Shown: positions 45,283 to 55,904 of the stretch, piece by piece
How positions within the stretch are numbered: the stretch's first letter is position 1
How the letters are laid out: every line of letters starts with the position of its first letter
Origin: Microdochium bolleyi
Taxonomy: Eukaryota; Ascomycota; Sordariomycetes; Xylariales; Microdochiaceae
Direction of reading: 5' to 3'
Length of the DNA stretch: 64,000 bases
Assembly (NCBI GenBank): GCA_001566295.1
Contig: KQ964248.1
Coordinates: 3,100,001 to 3,164,000 of the forward strand
Notes under the pieces: generated by a model
What the model was told of the DNA's origin: nothing
Databases searched by the model: none
What the model saw: the letters and a program-made list of their open reading frames with translations, nothing else
Position numbers and translations under genes: made by a program

Positions 45283-45390
45283 GGCTCGGAAGCAGATGCC
45301 TATCAGCAGGTACAAGTAAACAGCAACTGTGTCGAATGGCATGACACGACTGTTTACTTGTACCTGCTGATGGACATTTGTTTCCGAGCC
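45283..45390. repeat. 41-bp inverted repeat forming a long hairpin
   Basis: The left arm 45283-45323 pairs with the right arm 45350-45390. There are 37 of 41 matches, with mismatches at 45292, 45295, 45299 and 45301, and a 26-base loop. The loop has a small internal palindrome around GTGTC...GACAC. No coding gene overlaps it. It may be a MITE-like element, a transcribed hairpin or an RNA-processing structure. Confidence 0.85.
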
Positions 45391-45557
45391 CTGAAGGCTT
45401 CAGTTCTCTGGACCTGTCGTCCAAGATTTGTGGCGTGGTTGGAGGCAGACAAAGTTTGATGAACTGCCAGGCTGCACTTCTGTGGGCGGTAGAGCCGTCG
45501 CAGACATGTTCGGGATGTGCCAGATCTAGAAGAGATCCCGCCATGCACGAACGCCTT

Positions 45558-45655
45558 AGCTTCCGCGGTGCGCACGCGTTGCAACATGCCATTTCTGCTC
45601 AACTTTTCTTGGGGCGCCCCGGGCAGCAACGTGGGAAGCACGCACCGCGGAAGCT
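45558..45655. repeat. 15-bp inverted repeat with inner stem
   Basis: The arms 45558-45572 and 45641-45655 match perfectly (AGCTTCCGCGGTGCG and its complement). A second 6-bp stem at 45577-45582 and 45626-45631 extends the fold. Confidence 0.7.
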
Positions 45656-47316
45656 GCCGAAGGCTGAGCCCCGTCCGGTTCATTTAACGTTTCAGTCGGC
45701 CCCCTCGACCAGCCCGTAGCCCGACCTGTCTGGGGAGTCGGAACTCCGCAGACCCGTCCCTCTGGGAAGCGCGGCTCGTGATGGCATCTCTGTACGGGAG
45801 CCAGCAGCCATTCCAGGGTCGAGACTCGGGTTCTTCTGCACGTGAAGCACGTCATGATGCCGGCGGGCCGGATCTGTGCTCAGACTCTGCGCTGCCACCT
45901 GCGACGCAGGGCGTTGGCGGCCTGGGGGTACTCCAGACCAGGGGCCCAGCCACAACCCGAGCTGGCCGGCCTGCCACTAGGACCCGATCCGAGCCCAGCA
46001 TGACGGACCTGGCGTACGGATGCTTGGCCGGCACGAAAAAACTCGCTTGCATGTTGTGCTAGGTCGTGGGGCACGTCGCAACGGGCCTGCATATCGGTGG
46101 CATCAGCACATGCCCTTCGCGTCGCGACTGCAAACTGTGAAGGCTGACATAAAGTGTCCGGTTTGTTAGGTCAGAGCTTCTTGGCTGCGTCACAGTCCCG
46201 GGGCTTCGGCACCTGTGTCATGCGCCGGCGCCCTGCAAGCCCAGGGAGCTTTTTCAGCCTCTGCGCCGTCGTAGGGCGGTCCACCAGCCTGCTGCGGCTA
46301 CGGCTGAAGTTCTTGCGGAAGTCGATAGTTGGCAGCTGGTCATGGAGACACCCGAGCAAGCGGCTGTCCACCTGGACGGCAGCGAGTGACACCAAAGTCC
46401 CTGTTCGTCGCTGCGCCCTCAGGACCAGTGGCTTTTATCACAGGTGTATATCACCACCTGAGCACACGAAAGACCTGTTCACTCTGCCCGTAAGTTGATT
46501 GTGTCTATCTCGAGCAAACTAATTAATCCTGCCTCCCGAGCAGAATCATGGCGAAAGGTAAGTCGTTGGTCTTTGACAGTTCGACATTCGATTTTTGGTG
46601 TGGATCTTTTGTGCGCAGAAGGAGCGGGAGCGGGGGCTGGTCTTGTTCTCTTGAGGTAGGTACCTTACCTGAGGTTCTCGGGCCTGCAGCTTCCATCCAC
46701 CTACCGGTACGCGCGATACGCAGCCCGAAATGATCTAAGCACAGCAGGTTGTTGTCGGTAATTTAGGTCGGCACTTTCGGGGCCCAGGAGAAGGGAGAGA
46801 TGGAGTCTCTGTGAGAACCAGCCGGACTGTTGCGCTGAGTGAGTCCCGGCAGACGATCGGCGACGGGAAGCTCGATTCTTGGTCCCCGCAGGTGTGAACG
46901 ACCAATTTCGCCTGCCAATGTAGGATGTCTTGGCAAGTGGTTATAAAAGCTGTGATGGGCTCTCGCTCATGCTCATGCTTGTGTACGGCAAGTCATGGCC
47001 ATGGCCACGGCTGCAAAATCGGTGCAGACATTGGTTCTGTCCCTGCCGACGGGAAGTGCTGCGGGATGAACCTAGAGTTGGACACCTCTGGAACGCAGTC
47101 CTGCCGCGGACGTTTGCATTCATAGATGTAGACTGCTCCGCCTCGACACGGTTCTGGATTAAGACATGGTCGGCGGAACCGGGATCTGCAAAGTCGTGGG
47201 GAGCGAGAATATATCAGTCTGGTATCTGGAATTTCCGAGAATGCCGTGCTTCGACTACGACAACGACTGATATCACGAATACTTGCGCCAGTCTGCATCC
47301 CGTCTCCCCGGACTAC

Positions 47317-49023
47317 TCATTTCCCCAACCCCAGCACGCTCTTCCACCCTGCTCCCTTTCCGCCTCTCGCCTTCCTCCTCGCGTCCTCGTCAGCAGCGCT
47401 AGTCCATGTCCTGCCCTCCTCCACGATCCGCCGTACATGCGCCTTCCACCGCTCATCCATCTCCTCGGCCGAGAGGAACCCGCGCCCGCCGTCCGGGGCC
47501 GTGTCCTCGTGCTGGTCGGCCGATGAAGAAGCACGTAGATCAGAGGGGACACCACAACCACCATCGAGGAGAATCCGGCACAGCACCTCGCCTTTACCCA
47601 TCAGCCACCCGCCATGCGCCAGCCCGTCGCGCCAGTGCGCCGGGAGCGCCTTGTAGCCCAGCAGACTGCCTAGCAGGGCGCCCGCGAAGCACGCGTTGGT
47701 GTCGGCGTCGCCGCCACACATGACCAGCTCGGTGATGGCGGTCTCAAAGGCGGCGAGCTGGGCTGAGAGGGTGCCGCTGCTGGTGCTGCTGCTGGCGTCG
47801 TCGTCGTTGAGATCCCGCAGGGCCCTGCGGAGCAGCACGATACCCGCGCCGAGCGCCTTGTAGACGTATCCGATCTTGCCCGCCTCATCGAGTTGAAGGT
47901 CCGCGAGGCTGGTTGCGTGCGTGTGCCGGCGGAGCTCGGCGACGTCGAGGACAGTTTCGTCGTCTTTTACGTCATCTTTTGCGTCGTCTTTTGCGTCGTC
48001 TTTTGCGTCGTCTTTTGCGTCGTCTTTTGCGTCGTCTTTTGCGTCGTCTTTTGCGTCGTCTTTTGCGTCGTCTTTTGCGTCATCGTTGTCGTTCCTGCTC
48101 TCTGGCTCCCCAACCACGGCCGAGTCCCGGGACTGCAGATATATCCCGCTTCGCGGCCTCCAGACGTCGCGGTACCACGCCGCAGCCCGGTCAACCACAT
48201 CATCCACGTCCCCCTCTGTAGCGATGTCGCCCCGGACCAGACCCCTCACGAGCGCCGTGCCGATCGCACACGCGACCACGCACCGCGGGTCGACGTGCGT
48301 CGTGCTCGAGAACTCGGCCGCGAGCGCGAACGTCCTCGCCAGCTCGTCTCCCCCCTTCCCACCTTCCTCCTGCCCATCTGCTTGCCCCTGCTGCTCAGCA
48401 TCAGCAGCAGCACAGACGAGCCCGAGCACATGTGTCCTCATCAAGCTCCCGTTCGGCGCGGGCTTGAACGTCCCCACCGGCCTGTCGAGCCAGTACCGCG
48501 TCGCCACGCCCGCCGGGTCCTGGAGATACCCCTCCTTCGCGACGATGCTGCCCACTGTGAGCCCCAGGCCCAGCGGCAGCGTGTCGAGCGCGCGTAGGCC
48601 CTGCTTCGTCCAGATCTTCAGTCTAGCTGCGAAGTCCGCTGGCGTGAAGGACGACGACGACGACGACGCCCCGCGGTCTCTGCCAGCCTCCTTCTTGCGT
48701 GCTGAGTGGGCGTGGAGGAACGAGAGAAGGATACATAGCGCGTGGTCCGTGTCGTCAGTCCAGTTCCCGGGCCTGTGCGACGCGCGGTGCGAGTCCCTGC
48801 AGAACTGCGTCGGCGTCGGCGGGCCGGCGGTAGCATGGTGATGACCGGTGCCAGTAAGCGTGAACCTCCCCGTGGGGTACTTGGCGGCGGCGTCCGCCGC
48901 GGAGAGGAACTCAGTGTACAGCCCGACCGCGTCGCCGAGGGCCGAGCCGAAGAGGCAGCCCACGATCCGGTCCCGGGCGGCGGCGCGGAGGAGCTGTGGC
49001 GTCGGTGAGACGGGGACTCCCAT
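47317..49023 (-). CDS. ADP-ribosylglycohydrolase family protein with KDDA repeat
   Basis: One exon of 568 residues, ATG at 49023. All three family signatures are present: GCLFGSALGDAVGL near residue 23, WTDDTD at 88-93 and GGDADTNACFAGALLG at 437-452. The Asp residues coordinate the two Mg ions that position ADP-ribosyl substrates. Between the second and third signatures lies an inserted acidic/basic repeat, about nine DDAK units plus variants (residues about 313-356), encoded by a 12-base tandem repeat. The enzyme class removes ADP-ribose from proteins or small molecules; the exact substrate is unknown. The insertion lies between catalytic motifs, so it may form an exposed loop. Confidence 0.88.
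   Translation of the reverse strand: MGVPVSPTPQLLRAAARDRIVGCLFGSALGDAVGLYTEFLSAADAAAKYPTGRFTLTGTGHHHATAGPPTPTQFCRDSHRASHRPGNWTDDTDHALCILLSFLHAHSARKKEAGRDRGASSSSSSFTPADFAARLKIWTKQGLRALDTLPLGLGLTVGSIVAKEGYLQDPAGVATRYWLDRPVGTFKPAPNGSLMRTHVLGLVCAAADAEQQGQADGQEEGGKGGDELARTFALAAEFSSTTHVDPRCVVACAIGTALVRGLVRGDIATEGDVDDVVDRAAAWYRDVWRPRSGIYLQSRDSAVVGEPESRNDNDDAKDDAKDDAKDDAKDDAKDDAKDDAKDDAKDDAKDDVKDDETVLDVAELRRHTHATSLADLQLDEAGKIGYVYKALGAGIVLLRRALRDLNDDDASSSTSSGTLSAQLAAFETAITELVMCGGDADTNACFAGALLGSLLGYKALPAHWRDGLAHGGWLMGKGEVLCRILLDGGCGVPSDLRASSSADQHEDTAPDGGRGFLSAEEMDERWKAHVRRIVEEGRTWTSAADEDARRKARGGKGAGWKSVLGLGK
47957..48084. repeat. 12-bp coding minisatellite (KDDA units)
   Basis: Tandem copies of GCGTCGTCTTTT on the plus strand, about ten units with slight variants at both ends. 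They are translated on the minus strand as DDAK repeats. The antisense frame would give FASS repeats and is a shadow. Confidence 0.95.
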
Positions 49024-49037
49024 GCTTGCGGTTCAGT

Positions 49038-49064
49038 TGTGTGTGTGTGTGTGTGTGTGTGTGT
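49038..49064. repeat. GT dinucleotide microsatellite
   Basis: About 13 GT units starting 15 bases upstream of the ADP-ribosylglycohydrolase start codon, in its presumed 5' leader. Confidence 0.9.
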
Positions 49065-49075
49065 ATTACTACAAG

Positions 49076-49078
<3 letters not shown>

Positions 49079-49137
<59 letters not shown>
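49079..49137. repeat. GA dinucleotide microsatellite
   Basis: About 29 consecutive GA units on the plus strand (CT on the gene strand), in the leader or core promoter of the glycohydrolase gene. Confidence 0.95.
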
Positions 49138-49139
<2 letters not shown>

Positions 49140-49974
49140 TGCGTGTGTGTGTAGAAACGACCTTGTGGACGTTATCGGCTATAAGACAGTGATGTGAAAC
49201 TATGTTGTCCTGCCCGTCGTGAGCTCGTTGTGGCTGGTGGACAGAAGCTTTTCACCGAGTTGTGGGTAGCAGCTTTCACTCTTTAGATTTCCGCGAACCA
49301 GCAGACTCCGTGTCATTCGTCAAGCTGGTGTCACGGTATTGGCAGGAGAAGATCGGGGGAGGCGAGGCTTAGGAATGCGCTTTGTTGGTTCAAGTTGCCC
49401 GCTTTTGCAAATGTGTTGTAAGTTATTCACGATCAGAAATGGCCAATGGCGGCACGAAGAGGCCAGGTTGGTCATGTATCCGACTACAGAGGTGTCCTCG
49501 CGAGTGCCATTACGGGTGCCTAGACTGTTGATCTTTAGCGTAGGCACCTCCGAGTGCATTTGTTGACGTTCAGTCAAGCCTCAGCTGAACTGGAGACAAG
49601 GCAGACTGGCGGGCGAACCAGCCAAGCTGTCCGTGCATCTCAGCTGCCTCGGCAGACCGCATCAGGCAACAACGTCGCCGCCATCTGAACTAATTTATTA
49701 CTACCCGAAACTTGATTATAGATGTAGGCATTGACATGCAGAGATTGGTGACAAAGCCTCGATGTGTGTGTATTCATTTGTGTGGATGGACCTAGTTAAG
49801 CTCTGTGCCCTTTCCATCCTTCGTGCCACCAAGCTGATTGAGCACATGGGCCAAGAGATCAATCGCAGTGGCTTCAGCAGCACCTCCCAGGCAAACCATC
49901 AGAGCCTGGCGCTTCCCAACGCGAAAGGCCCAGTGTTTCTAGTCGCACGCCTCCATAGGAACAAATACAACACC
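49138..49974. other. Spacer between glycohydrolase promoter and Shp1 3' end
   Basis: Carries the glycohydrolase promoter side and the Shp1 3' flank. No gene was recognised. Confidence 0.4.
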
Positions 49975-51316
49975 CTACACCCGCTTCACGACCGCCGTGC
50001 CGCCGCGCTTAAACTCTGCCATCTCCCCCAGAACCAGAGACTTGTCCGTGTGGTCCTTGTTGGGGAAGGTTGTCGCCAGAACCCAGCCCGTGTTGCCCAG
50101 ACCTGGCGACGATCTTGAGATGAAGTCATAAACGTCGTTAACTGTCTGTGTCGTATTGAACCGGGCGGGTAGGCGTGCACCGTCCAACGTCTGGATGCGG
50201 ATCGTGATGGTCGGCTGCGACTCATCGATGTTGCCAGGCGCTGACGAGCCTTCGCCGCCGGTCGATGCAGAAGTCGGCGCCGCCGCCGCAGCAGCAGCAG
50301 CAGGCGGAGCCGGCGACCCGTCACCAGGCACAGGGCTACCGAGACGGCGTCCTTCACCACCAAACGGTTTGTACTTCTTTGGCAGCTGCTTCCAGGGCTC
50401 ATCATGCTCGTGCAGCTTGACGTCGACCTCCTCGTCCGGAGCCACATTCATAAGGTGGACAGGAGCGCGGCCCATCCGGATCATCCTTAGAGCCTGGGCG
50501 TTCGCGGGATCGTCGAATTCATACAGCTCGCCCTCATCGATACTGAACCCGTTTCGCCAGATGTGGAGAACTCGTTCAGTGACTGGCCCGGACTGAGCTC
50601 TGCGGCTACCGGACTGCGGGCCGTGGGGATCGGGGATGCTGCGGCTCTCGACGCCCTCGCCACCAAGAGTGTGGGCCGTGCCGCGCCATCTGGCTGAGCT
50701 CGAGGGGCCATCGGGCGAAGATGGCGCAGGGCGCTCAGTATTGTTCTTGGCCTGGGCAATGATCTCGTCCAGCATCTTCTTCGGGTCAGAAGGCCCGCCG
50801 CGTCTACCAGGGTCCTGAAGTGCCAGTCCGCTCTTCTCGCCGCCAGCATATGTGTCTCTGCGCTCCGAAGGGTCGTCGTCTTCGCTATCTTCGTCATCGT
50901 CATCGTCGCCGCGGTTGCCCATGGAGCTGAGCGTTTGGAGACCCTTCTTCTTTTGCTGCGGCTTCTTGCCGGCTGATCGAGAGGCGGAAGAGCTGGCTTC
51001 AGGTGCAGGCCTGCCGTCTAGTGTGCGTGGGCCAGTGTAGCTGGGATCGACCGCGGGTTGCGAAGAAGAGGCGGCGGCGGGGGCGGCGTCTTCGGTCTCG
51101 GCACCAAGAAGGAGGTTGACGGCCGCGTCGAGGTCACCGCTGGTTGCTTCCAGAGCTGTTCGGCACTAGAAAGAGACATGAGCTGATTGTGAGTACAGCC
51201 GCTGGATGCCGCAGCAGAAGACATACCTGGTCGGCAGGCAGGCCGGTGACACCAGCGAGCTGCGAGATGTCTTGGTCGGAGATCCCGTCGGCCATTGTGA
51301 CGTCCTGGCCAGCCAT
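49975..51316 (-). CDS. shp1: UBX-domain p97/Cdc48 cofactor Shp1 (p47 homologue)
   Basis: Exons are 51316-51227 and 51165-49975, giving 426 residues. The architecture is UBA (about 10-48: DQDISQLAGVTG...QCRTALEATSGDLDAAVNLLL), an acidic and basic linker, then SEP (about 225-290: LHIWRNGFSIDEGELYEFDDPAN). The UBX domain ends the protein (about 345-426: ITIRIQTLDGARLPARFN..., ending AVVKRV). This order is diagnostic of p47/Shp1. The protein binds Cdc48/p97 and ubiquitin and acts in membrane fusion, ER-associated degradation and PP1 regulation (family knowledge). A Gly/Ala/Pro-rich linker separates SEP and UBX. It shares a 627-base divergent promoter with mim1. Confidence 0.92.
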
Positions 51317-51943
51317 TGTGAATGCCTTGGAGGGCTGGTTGGTGGCGGTTTGATGAGTGGTTGCTCGGATGGCCGGCAATGGATGCAATAGGCAGAGATC
51401 AAGACGCTGTGTCCGGTGAGGAGAAGCAGATGAGATCTGAAGTTAGCAATGTACTTGGTTTCTGGTGGAGTCCACTGCTTGGGCGGTGTTGATTGTGTTC
51501 GGTGTCGACGTTTGTGAGGCCAAGGTGTTGTGTGGGTGTTACACCCCGAGAGAGAGCTCGGCAAGCGCACCACCTTGCAGGCAGCTCGCCGACGACGTCA
51601 GGCACGGTCGCGCTTGTCCTGGGGGCGGGGCCAGCGACTCCACCATCCTAGCTCGCCCGGCCTGCTGGCATAACTGCACAAAGGAGCACAAGGGGGTGCA
51701 CAAATGTTCCTGCCGACGTCGGGTAACCACGCAGCTTTGTACCTTGAAGCATGACCTTGTGGAGGAACGCGCTGCAGCGGAGCACGCATCACCAGAGCTT
51801 CAGAGGTCGAGCTCCAACACCACTCCGAGTCGCTCTTCCAACCCGACGCCCCGGAACAGCACCGCCTCGCAACCACCGCCGGCGGTTCTTACCCTCTCCG
51901 ATCCGACACTTTTGCTCGACACCTATCCGCAGCAGACACAACC
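51317..51943. promoter_or_regulatory. Divergent promoter region of shp1 and mim1
   Basis: A 627-base spacer between two outward starts. No single element is assigned. Confidence 0.5.
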
Positions 51944-52412
51944 ATGGCCCTCGACGAGCCCAACCCGCTGGCTGAGTCTGGCGTCACGATGCACTCGGAC
52001 AGCGAGCACTACTCTGCTGGCGACGAAGACGCCTCATCACCTGGCTCACCAGCCATCGTCCTCTACCAGCCGCCGACGATATGGTCGCTGGTGCGCGGTA
52101 CCGCCATCAACCTGCTGCTGCCCTTCATCAACGGCATGATGCTGGGCTTTGGCGAGCTGTTCGCCCACGAGGCTGCATTCAGGCTGGGATGGGCCAACAC
52201 AAGGGTGAGTTGCGTGCATGCGTGGTGGAGGCTGCGCTGTCACCGGTCGGCGAGATTCCCTATGGCAGGACGAGCTGCTAATCAACTGCCGTTACCTGTG
52301 ACAGATCTTCCCGCTCACAAGGAGGAGGGCACATCCCATTGGGCCGGGCATAGAGATTCGCGAAAAGTCGTCGTTCCGCCCGGGCCTGGACGACATCACG
52401 AGCATGGAGTAG
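51944..52412 (+). CDS. mim1: Mitochondrial import protein Mim1 (TOM13)
   Basis: Exons are 51944-52204 and 52305-52412, giving 122 residues. The single membrane segment AINLLLPFINGMMLGFGELF (about residues 54-73) includes a GxxxG-type arrangement (G64, G68, G70). This is the conserved core of Mim1. Mim1 resides in the mitochondrial outer membrane and, with Mim2, inserts alpha-helical outer-membrane proteins and assembles TOM subunits. The N-terminus is acidic and Ser-rich; the C-terminus (HPIGPGIEIREKSSFRPGLDD) is short and basic. The small size fits the family. The 100-base intron sits directly after the membrane segment. Confidence 0.85.
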
Positions 52413-53355
52413 AGGACAACCAGAGACTGAAGGAGGAAGGGCGGTGGAACGGATGTTCTGGGCACGACCTCTTGGTTGGAGATACAAAACGGCACATAAA
52501 ACGCATCTTGTGCGCACGAAAGCACAGGTACCATTACGCAATAGACGAACATGACGAGACACGATGACAGGCGAGGCCAACGCCTGATTGCGCGACGAGT
52601 CTTCTGCGCCTTGACCGAGACTGTCTCGTGGCGGGAGGCGTAATCCATCGTGAAAGTAGCCAAGTACGGGATAGCTGTATTCTGGTCGTTTTGTGCAAAT
52701 AATGCCTAATGCTGCTGCGCGTATGTTTGGCCCAACAGCATTCGGCACAATGTGCACAATACGTTTGAAGGCGGATGTCACCATGCAGGGGATTGAAGGA
52801 CTTGCAGCCCCTTCATGGCCCTTGGCACTGCTTCTAGAAGCATTCAGCTGTTGGTGCATGGGGACTGTGTCTCCTCTGATGCCAGATGTTAGGAGGCCAG
52901 GGCCGGGAAGCCTGGAGATTGCAGCACACCTGTGCAAAGCTGTGCAGTCCAGGTCTCATCTCCCTGCTGACTGCCGTTGCGTGCTCTGTGTCGTTGTGCA
53001 ATCTCCAGTGCCGCCCGGAACGCCCGCATGGGACGGGGGCCGTGATCCCAGGAACAATGCAACCTAAAATTATTGGCGGCGTCCCATCCGCCTCTCCACA
53101 CCCTGGCAATCGCAATCCTGCCCGACTCCGTCCAGAGTATACGCTCGTAGAGATCCATCCTCAGCATCCTCTTCGTCTTCCTCCTCCCGTCTGTACTCAC
53201 TTAACCCCTTGTCGATCTCCCGACCTGCGCCAGTGTCGCCCCTCCTTGCGCTCTCCCAACACCGACACTCCTTTCCAGCAACAGCGCGCCTTCGACCATC
53301 GCCCCCATGGCTCCTGCCTCTCGCTCGTAACAAGCTGCCCCTCGAGACCCTCCGA
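52413..53355. other. Spacer upstream of ceramide glucosyltransferase
   Basis: About 0.94 kb between mim1 and the next gene. It is probably the promoter and 5' leader of the glycosyltransferase. The open frame running upstream of 53356 is not preceded by a convincing start. Confidence 0.4.
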
Positions 53356-55120
53356 ATGGCCTCCCTTCCCGAGATCCTGGGCTATGTCGGCCTCGTCTGG
53401 GGCTGCGTCGTCATTGCCGTCCAGACCATCGGCATCACAAAGCTGTAAGCTCACCTCCGCACAGCGCCTTCTCCAGCAGCAATCCCACTCACGCTTCTGC
53501 CTTTCCCCAAGTTTCCGCATCTACTCGACCAGGCCAGCCAAGCCGATCTCGCCCTCGCTGCCACACGACAAAATACCACATGTCACCATCTTGCGCCCCG
53601 TCAAGGGCCTCGAGCCGGGCCTCTACGACTGCCTCGCCTCCTCCTTCAACCAGGCATACCCCGCCGACCGCCTCACGATACACTTCTGCATCTCTGACCT
53701 CGACGACGCCGCCCTGCCTACCTTGCGCAAGCTGCTCAAGGACTTCCCCAAGGCCGACGCTCGCATCTTTGTCGAGGCCGAGGACCCTCTTCTCCACGGC
53801 CCCAACGGCAACGTCAACAATGTCGGGCCTAATCCAAAAATCCGCAACCTGAGCCGGGCCTATCGCGAGGCGAAAGGAGACATCATCTGGGCAGTGGACT
53901 GCAACGTCTGGGTCAACCCAGGGACTCTCGGCCGGCTTGTCGACAGGCTCTGCGGCTACACCCAGCCCGGCGCCGCCAAGATCACACCCGTCAAGTTTGT
54001 CCATCAGCTTCCCATCGTTGTAGACACTGTCAGCTCCATGGCCCAGCAGGATGGCGAGGGGCGTGCTCTGCTCTCTGGCTCCTCGATCACGGGCAGCTCC
54101 GACTCGTCTGCAGCCATCCAGGTTCCGTCCTCGCTTCTCGCGCGGTGGCGCACTCACGGCGGCGGACGTCTGGAGGAGCAGTTCATGGCCACGACGCACG
54201 CCAAATTCTACTGTGCGATCAACGCCGTCGGAGTGGCTCCTTGCGCCCTGGGCAAGAGCAATATGTTCCGCAAGTCGCACATTGACCGGGTCACCGACGC
54301 TGCACAGAACCCTACTCTCGCTGGCACATCTGCGGCCCGACTTCCCCAGGGTCTCGACCATTTCTCGTACTACCTGTGCGAGGACCACGCCATCGGTGAC
54401 CTGCTCTGGCGCTCCCACATTGATGGCTTCGACAATCACGCGCTCGCGGCGGGCGACATCGCGGTTCAGCCAGTCGCCGGCATGTCTGTAGCCGCGTATT
54501 GGAACCGCCGGGTCCGCTGGCTGCGCGCGCGCAAGTGGACCGTGCTGGCAGCCACGCTCGCCGAGCACGCCGTGGAATCGCTCGTCTGCAACCTCTACTT
54601 CTCGTACGGCCTGACCACCGTACCCTGGGTCCACCAACTCACAGGCATCCCCCAGACTTGGCGTGCCATGGGGCTGTTGTGGGCCGCAGGCGTGACAACC
54701 TGGATGACCATGGACCGCATCGTGTTCAAGGTGCTCTATTGCGGCGACACGATCGAGGTCAACGACAGCGAGGACAAGAAGTGCGCAACGCCTCGCTTCG
54801 CGCGCGGCTTCCGGCACGGCGGAGACGAGAAGCGGCCCCTCGGCGAGTGGGCACTGGGCTGGCTCGGGCGGGAGATCCTTGCGCTGCCGATCTGGACGTG
54901 GGCCGTGCTACTCGGCGGCTCCGTGACGTGGCGCGGCAAGCGCTTCCGCGTGCGGTCGGACATGACGGTGGTGGCCATTGATCCGGACACCGAGGACGAG
55001 AGAAGCGGCAGCGACAGCGATGGCGAGAGGTCATCTGCGCGGTCAGGTCAGAAGGCTGACAAGGCCCGGCTGACGAGCCGGGCAATCGGCAGCGGCAGCG
55101 CGGCGGCGAAGAAGAAGTAA
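53356..55120 (+). CDS. gcs1: Ceramide glucosyltransferase (GT21)
   Basis: Exons are 53356-53444 and 53512-55120, giving 565 residues. An N-terminal membrane anchor (ILGYVGLVWGCVVIAVQTIGI) is followed by the GT21 catalytic core: VTILRPVKGLEPGLYDCL, the D1 motif SDLDD (about 91-95), D2 at VDCN (about 158-161), D3 at CED (about 319-321), and the (Q/R)xxRW motif as RRVRW (362-366). C-terminal hydrophobic segments follow. The enzyme transfers glucose from UDP-glucose to ceramide at the Golgi, making the glucosylceramides of fungal membranes. The C-terminal tail is acidic and Ser/Lys-rich. The antisense 442-codon frame is a shadow. Confidence 0.93.
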
Positions 55121-55904
55121 CAGAGAGGTGCACGTATAGCATGTTTGGACTTTTCAAAAAACGATCTGGCGCACGCACCACGGGTCTAGCAATGGAGCTT
55201 GGTTGGGTAAAGCAAACGCACTCCACACATGAGTTTTGTTGTTTTCCCCAAAACATACAATGATACCCGACCGTGGTCAAAGAACCTACGATAGATATAA
55301 TGCATAGCAAGGAGGGCGGCAAGGGATATGGTAATGACGATCATAGAACAGATATACTAGAAACTTAATTAATGAACGAACGACTTGAAGCAAGCTCTCG
55401 CATGCTGGTCCTCTTTAATAGCAAAGTCTCCGAGGCTGAGGGACGGGCGGCACTCACTGTACCAGTGGTATAGAGGTGCAACTTGCAATTGTTCGTTCGG
55501 CGATCATGTGCATTGACAAAGCGAGCTCGTCACGCCTAAATGTATTTTGATTGGGGTCGTTTGAGAAACGGGTTAGGCCCTAAGGTACTCGTAACGAAAG
55601 GAGCGGCAGAAGTGAGCGACACTCGGTCAGAAAGGTGAGCACTGGGACAGCGAAATGGTCGTAGACCACGAAGATATCGACAATGATGTATCAAGATAAA
55701 GCATATCATATGTACTTCGTAAATAAATAAATAATAAGTAGAGAACTTCTAGGGGTATACGCAGTCATCATATGGAGGAAACATTGAAAAAGACATGATA
55801 CAGACAGGCATGTATGTCCAGGAGATGATGCACTTTCAAAAACGGTGGTGGGCACACCCACACACACACTCACACACACACACACACACGAAAAGAGATC
55901 AGCA
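55121..55904. other. Convergent 3' spacer with CA microsatellite
   Basis: Lies between the stops of the glucosyltransferase and the giant protein. A CA repeat lies at 55859-55889, interrupted by one T. No gene was seen. Confidence 0.5.
55859..55889. repeat. CA dinucleotide microsatellite
   Basis: About 15 CA units with one ACT interruption, 16 bases from the stop of the giant minus-strand gene. Confidence 0.9.

Larger units (their letters stand above)
43114..47316. other. 4.2-kb gene-poor region with fold-back structures
   Basis: No complete gene is supported. Around 44100-45000 several plus-strand frames in turn look Ser/Pro/Gly-rich and coding-like, with no single clean frame (listed separately). 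Two inverted repeats lie at 45283-45390 and 45558-45655. A tiny possible start (MAKEGAGAG) with a good donor occurs at 46548. It is not supported further. Confidence 0.35.

Noticed and set aside
46548..46734. Small two-intron gene beginning MAKEGAGAG
   Set aside because: Splice sites look acceptable, but the product is tiny, has no recognisable content and overlaps AGGTACCTTACCT-type intergenic sequence common in fungal spacers.
47921..48841. 306-codon plus-strand frame with FASS repeats
   Set aside because: It is the antisense reading of the KDDA minisatellite in the glycohydrolase gene.
53489..54817. 442-codon minus-strand frame across the ceramide glucosyltransferase
   Set aside because: Antisense shadow of a well-supported GT21 gene.
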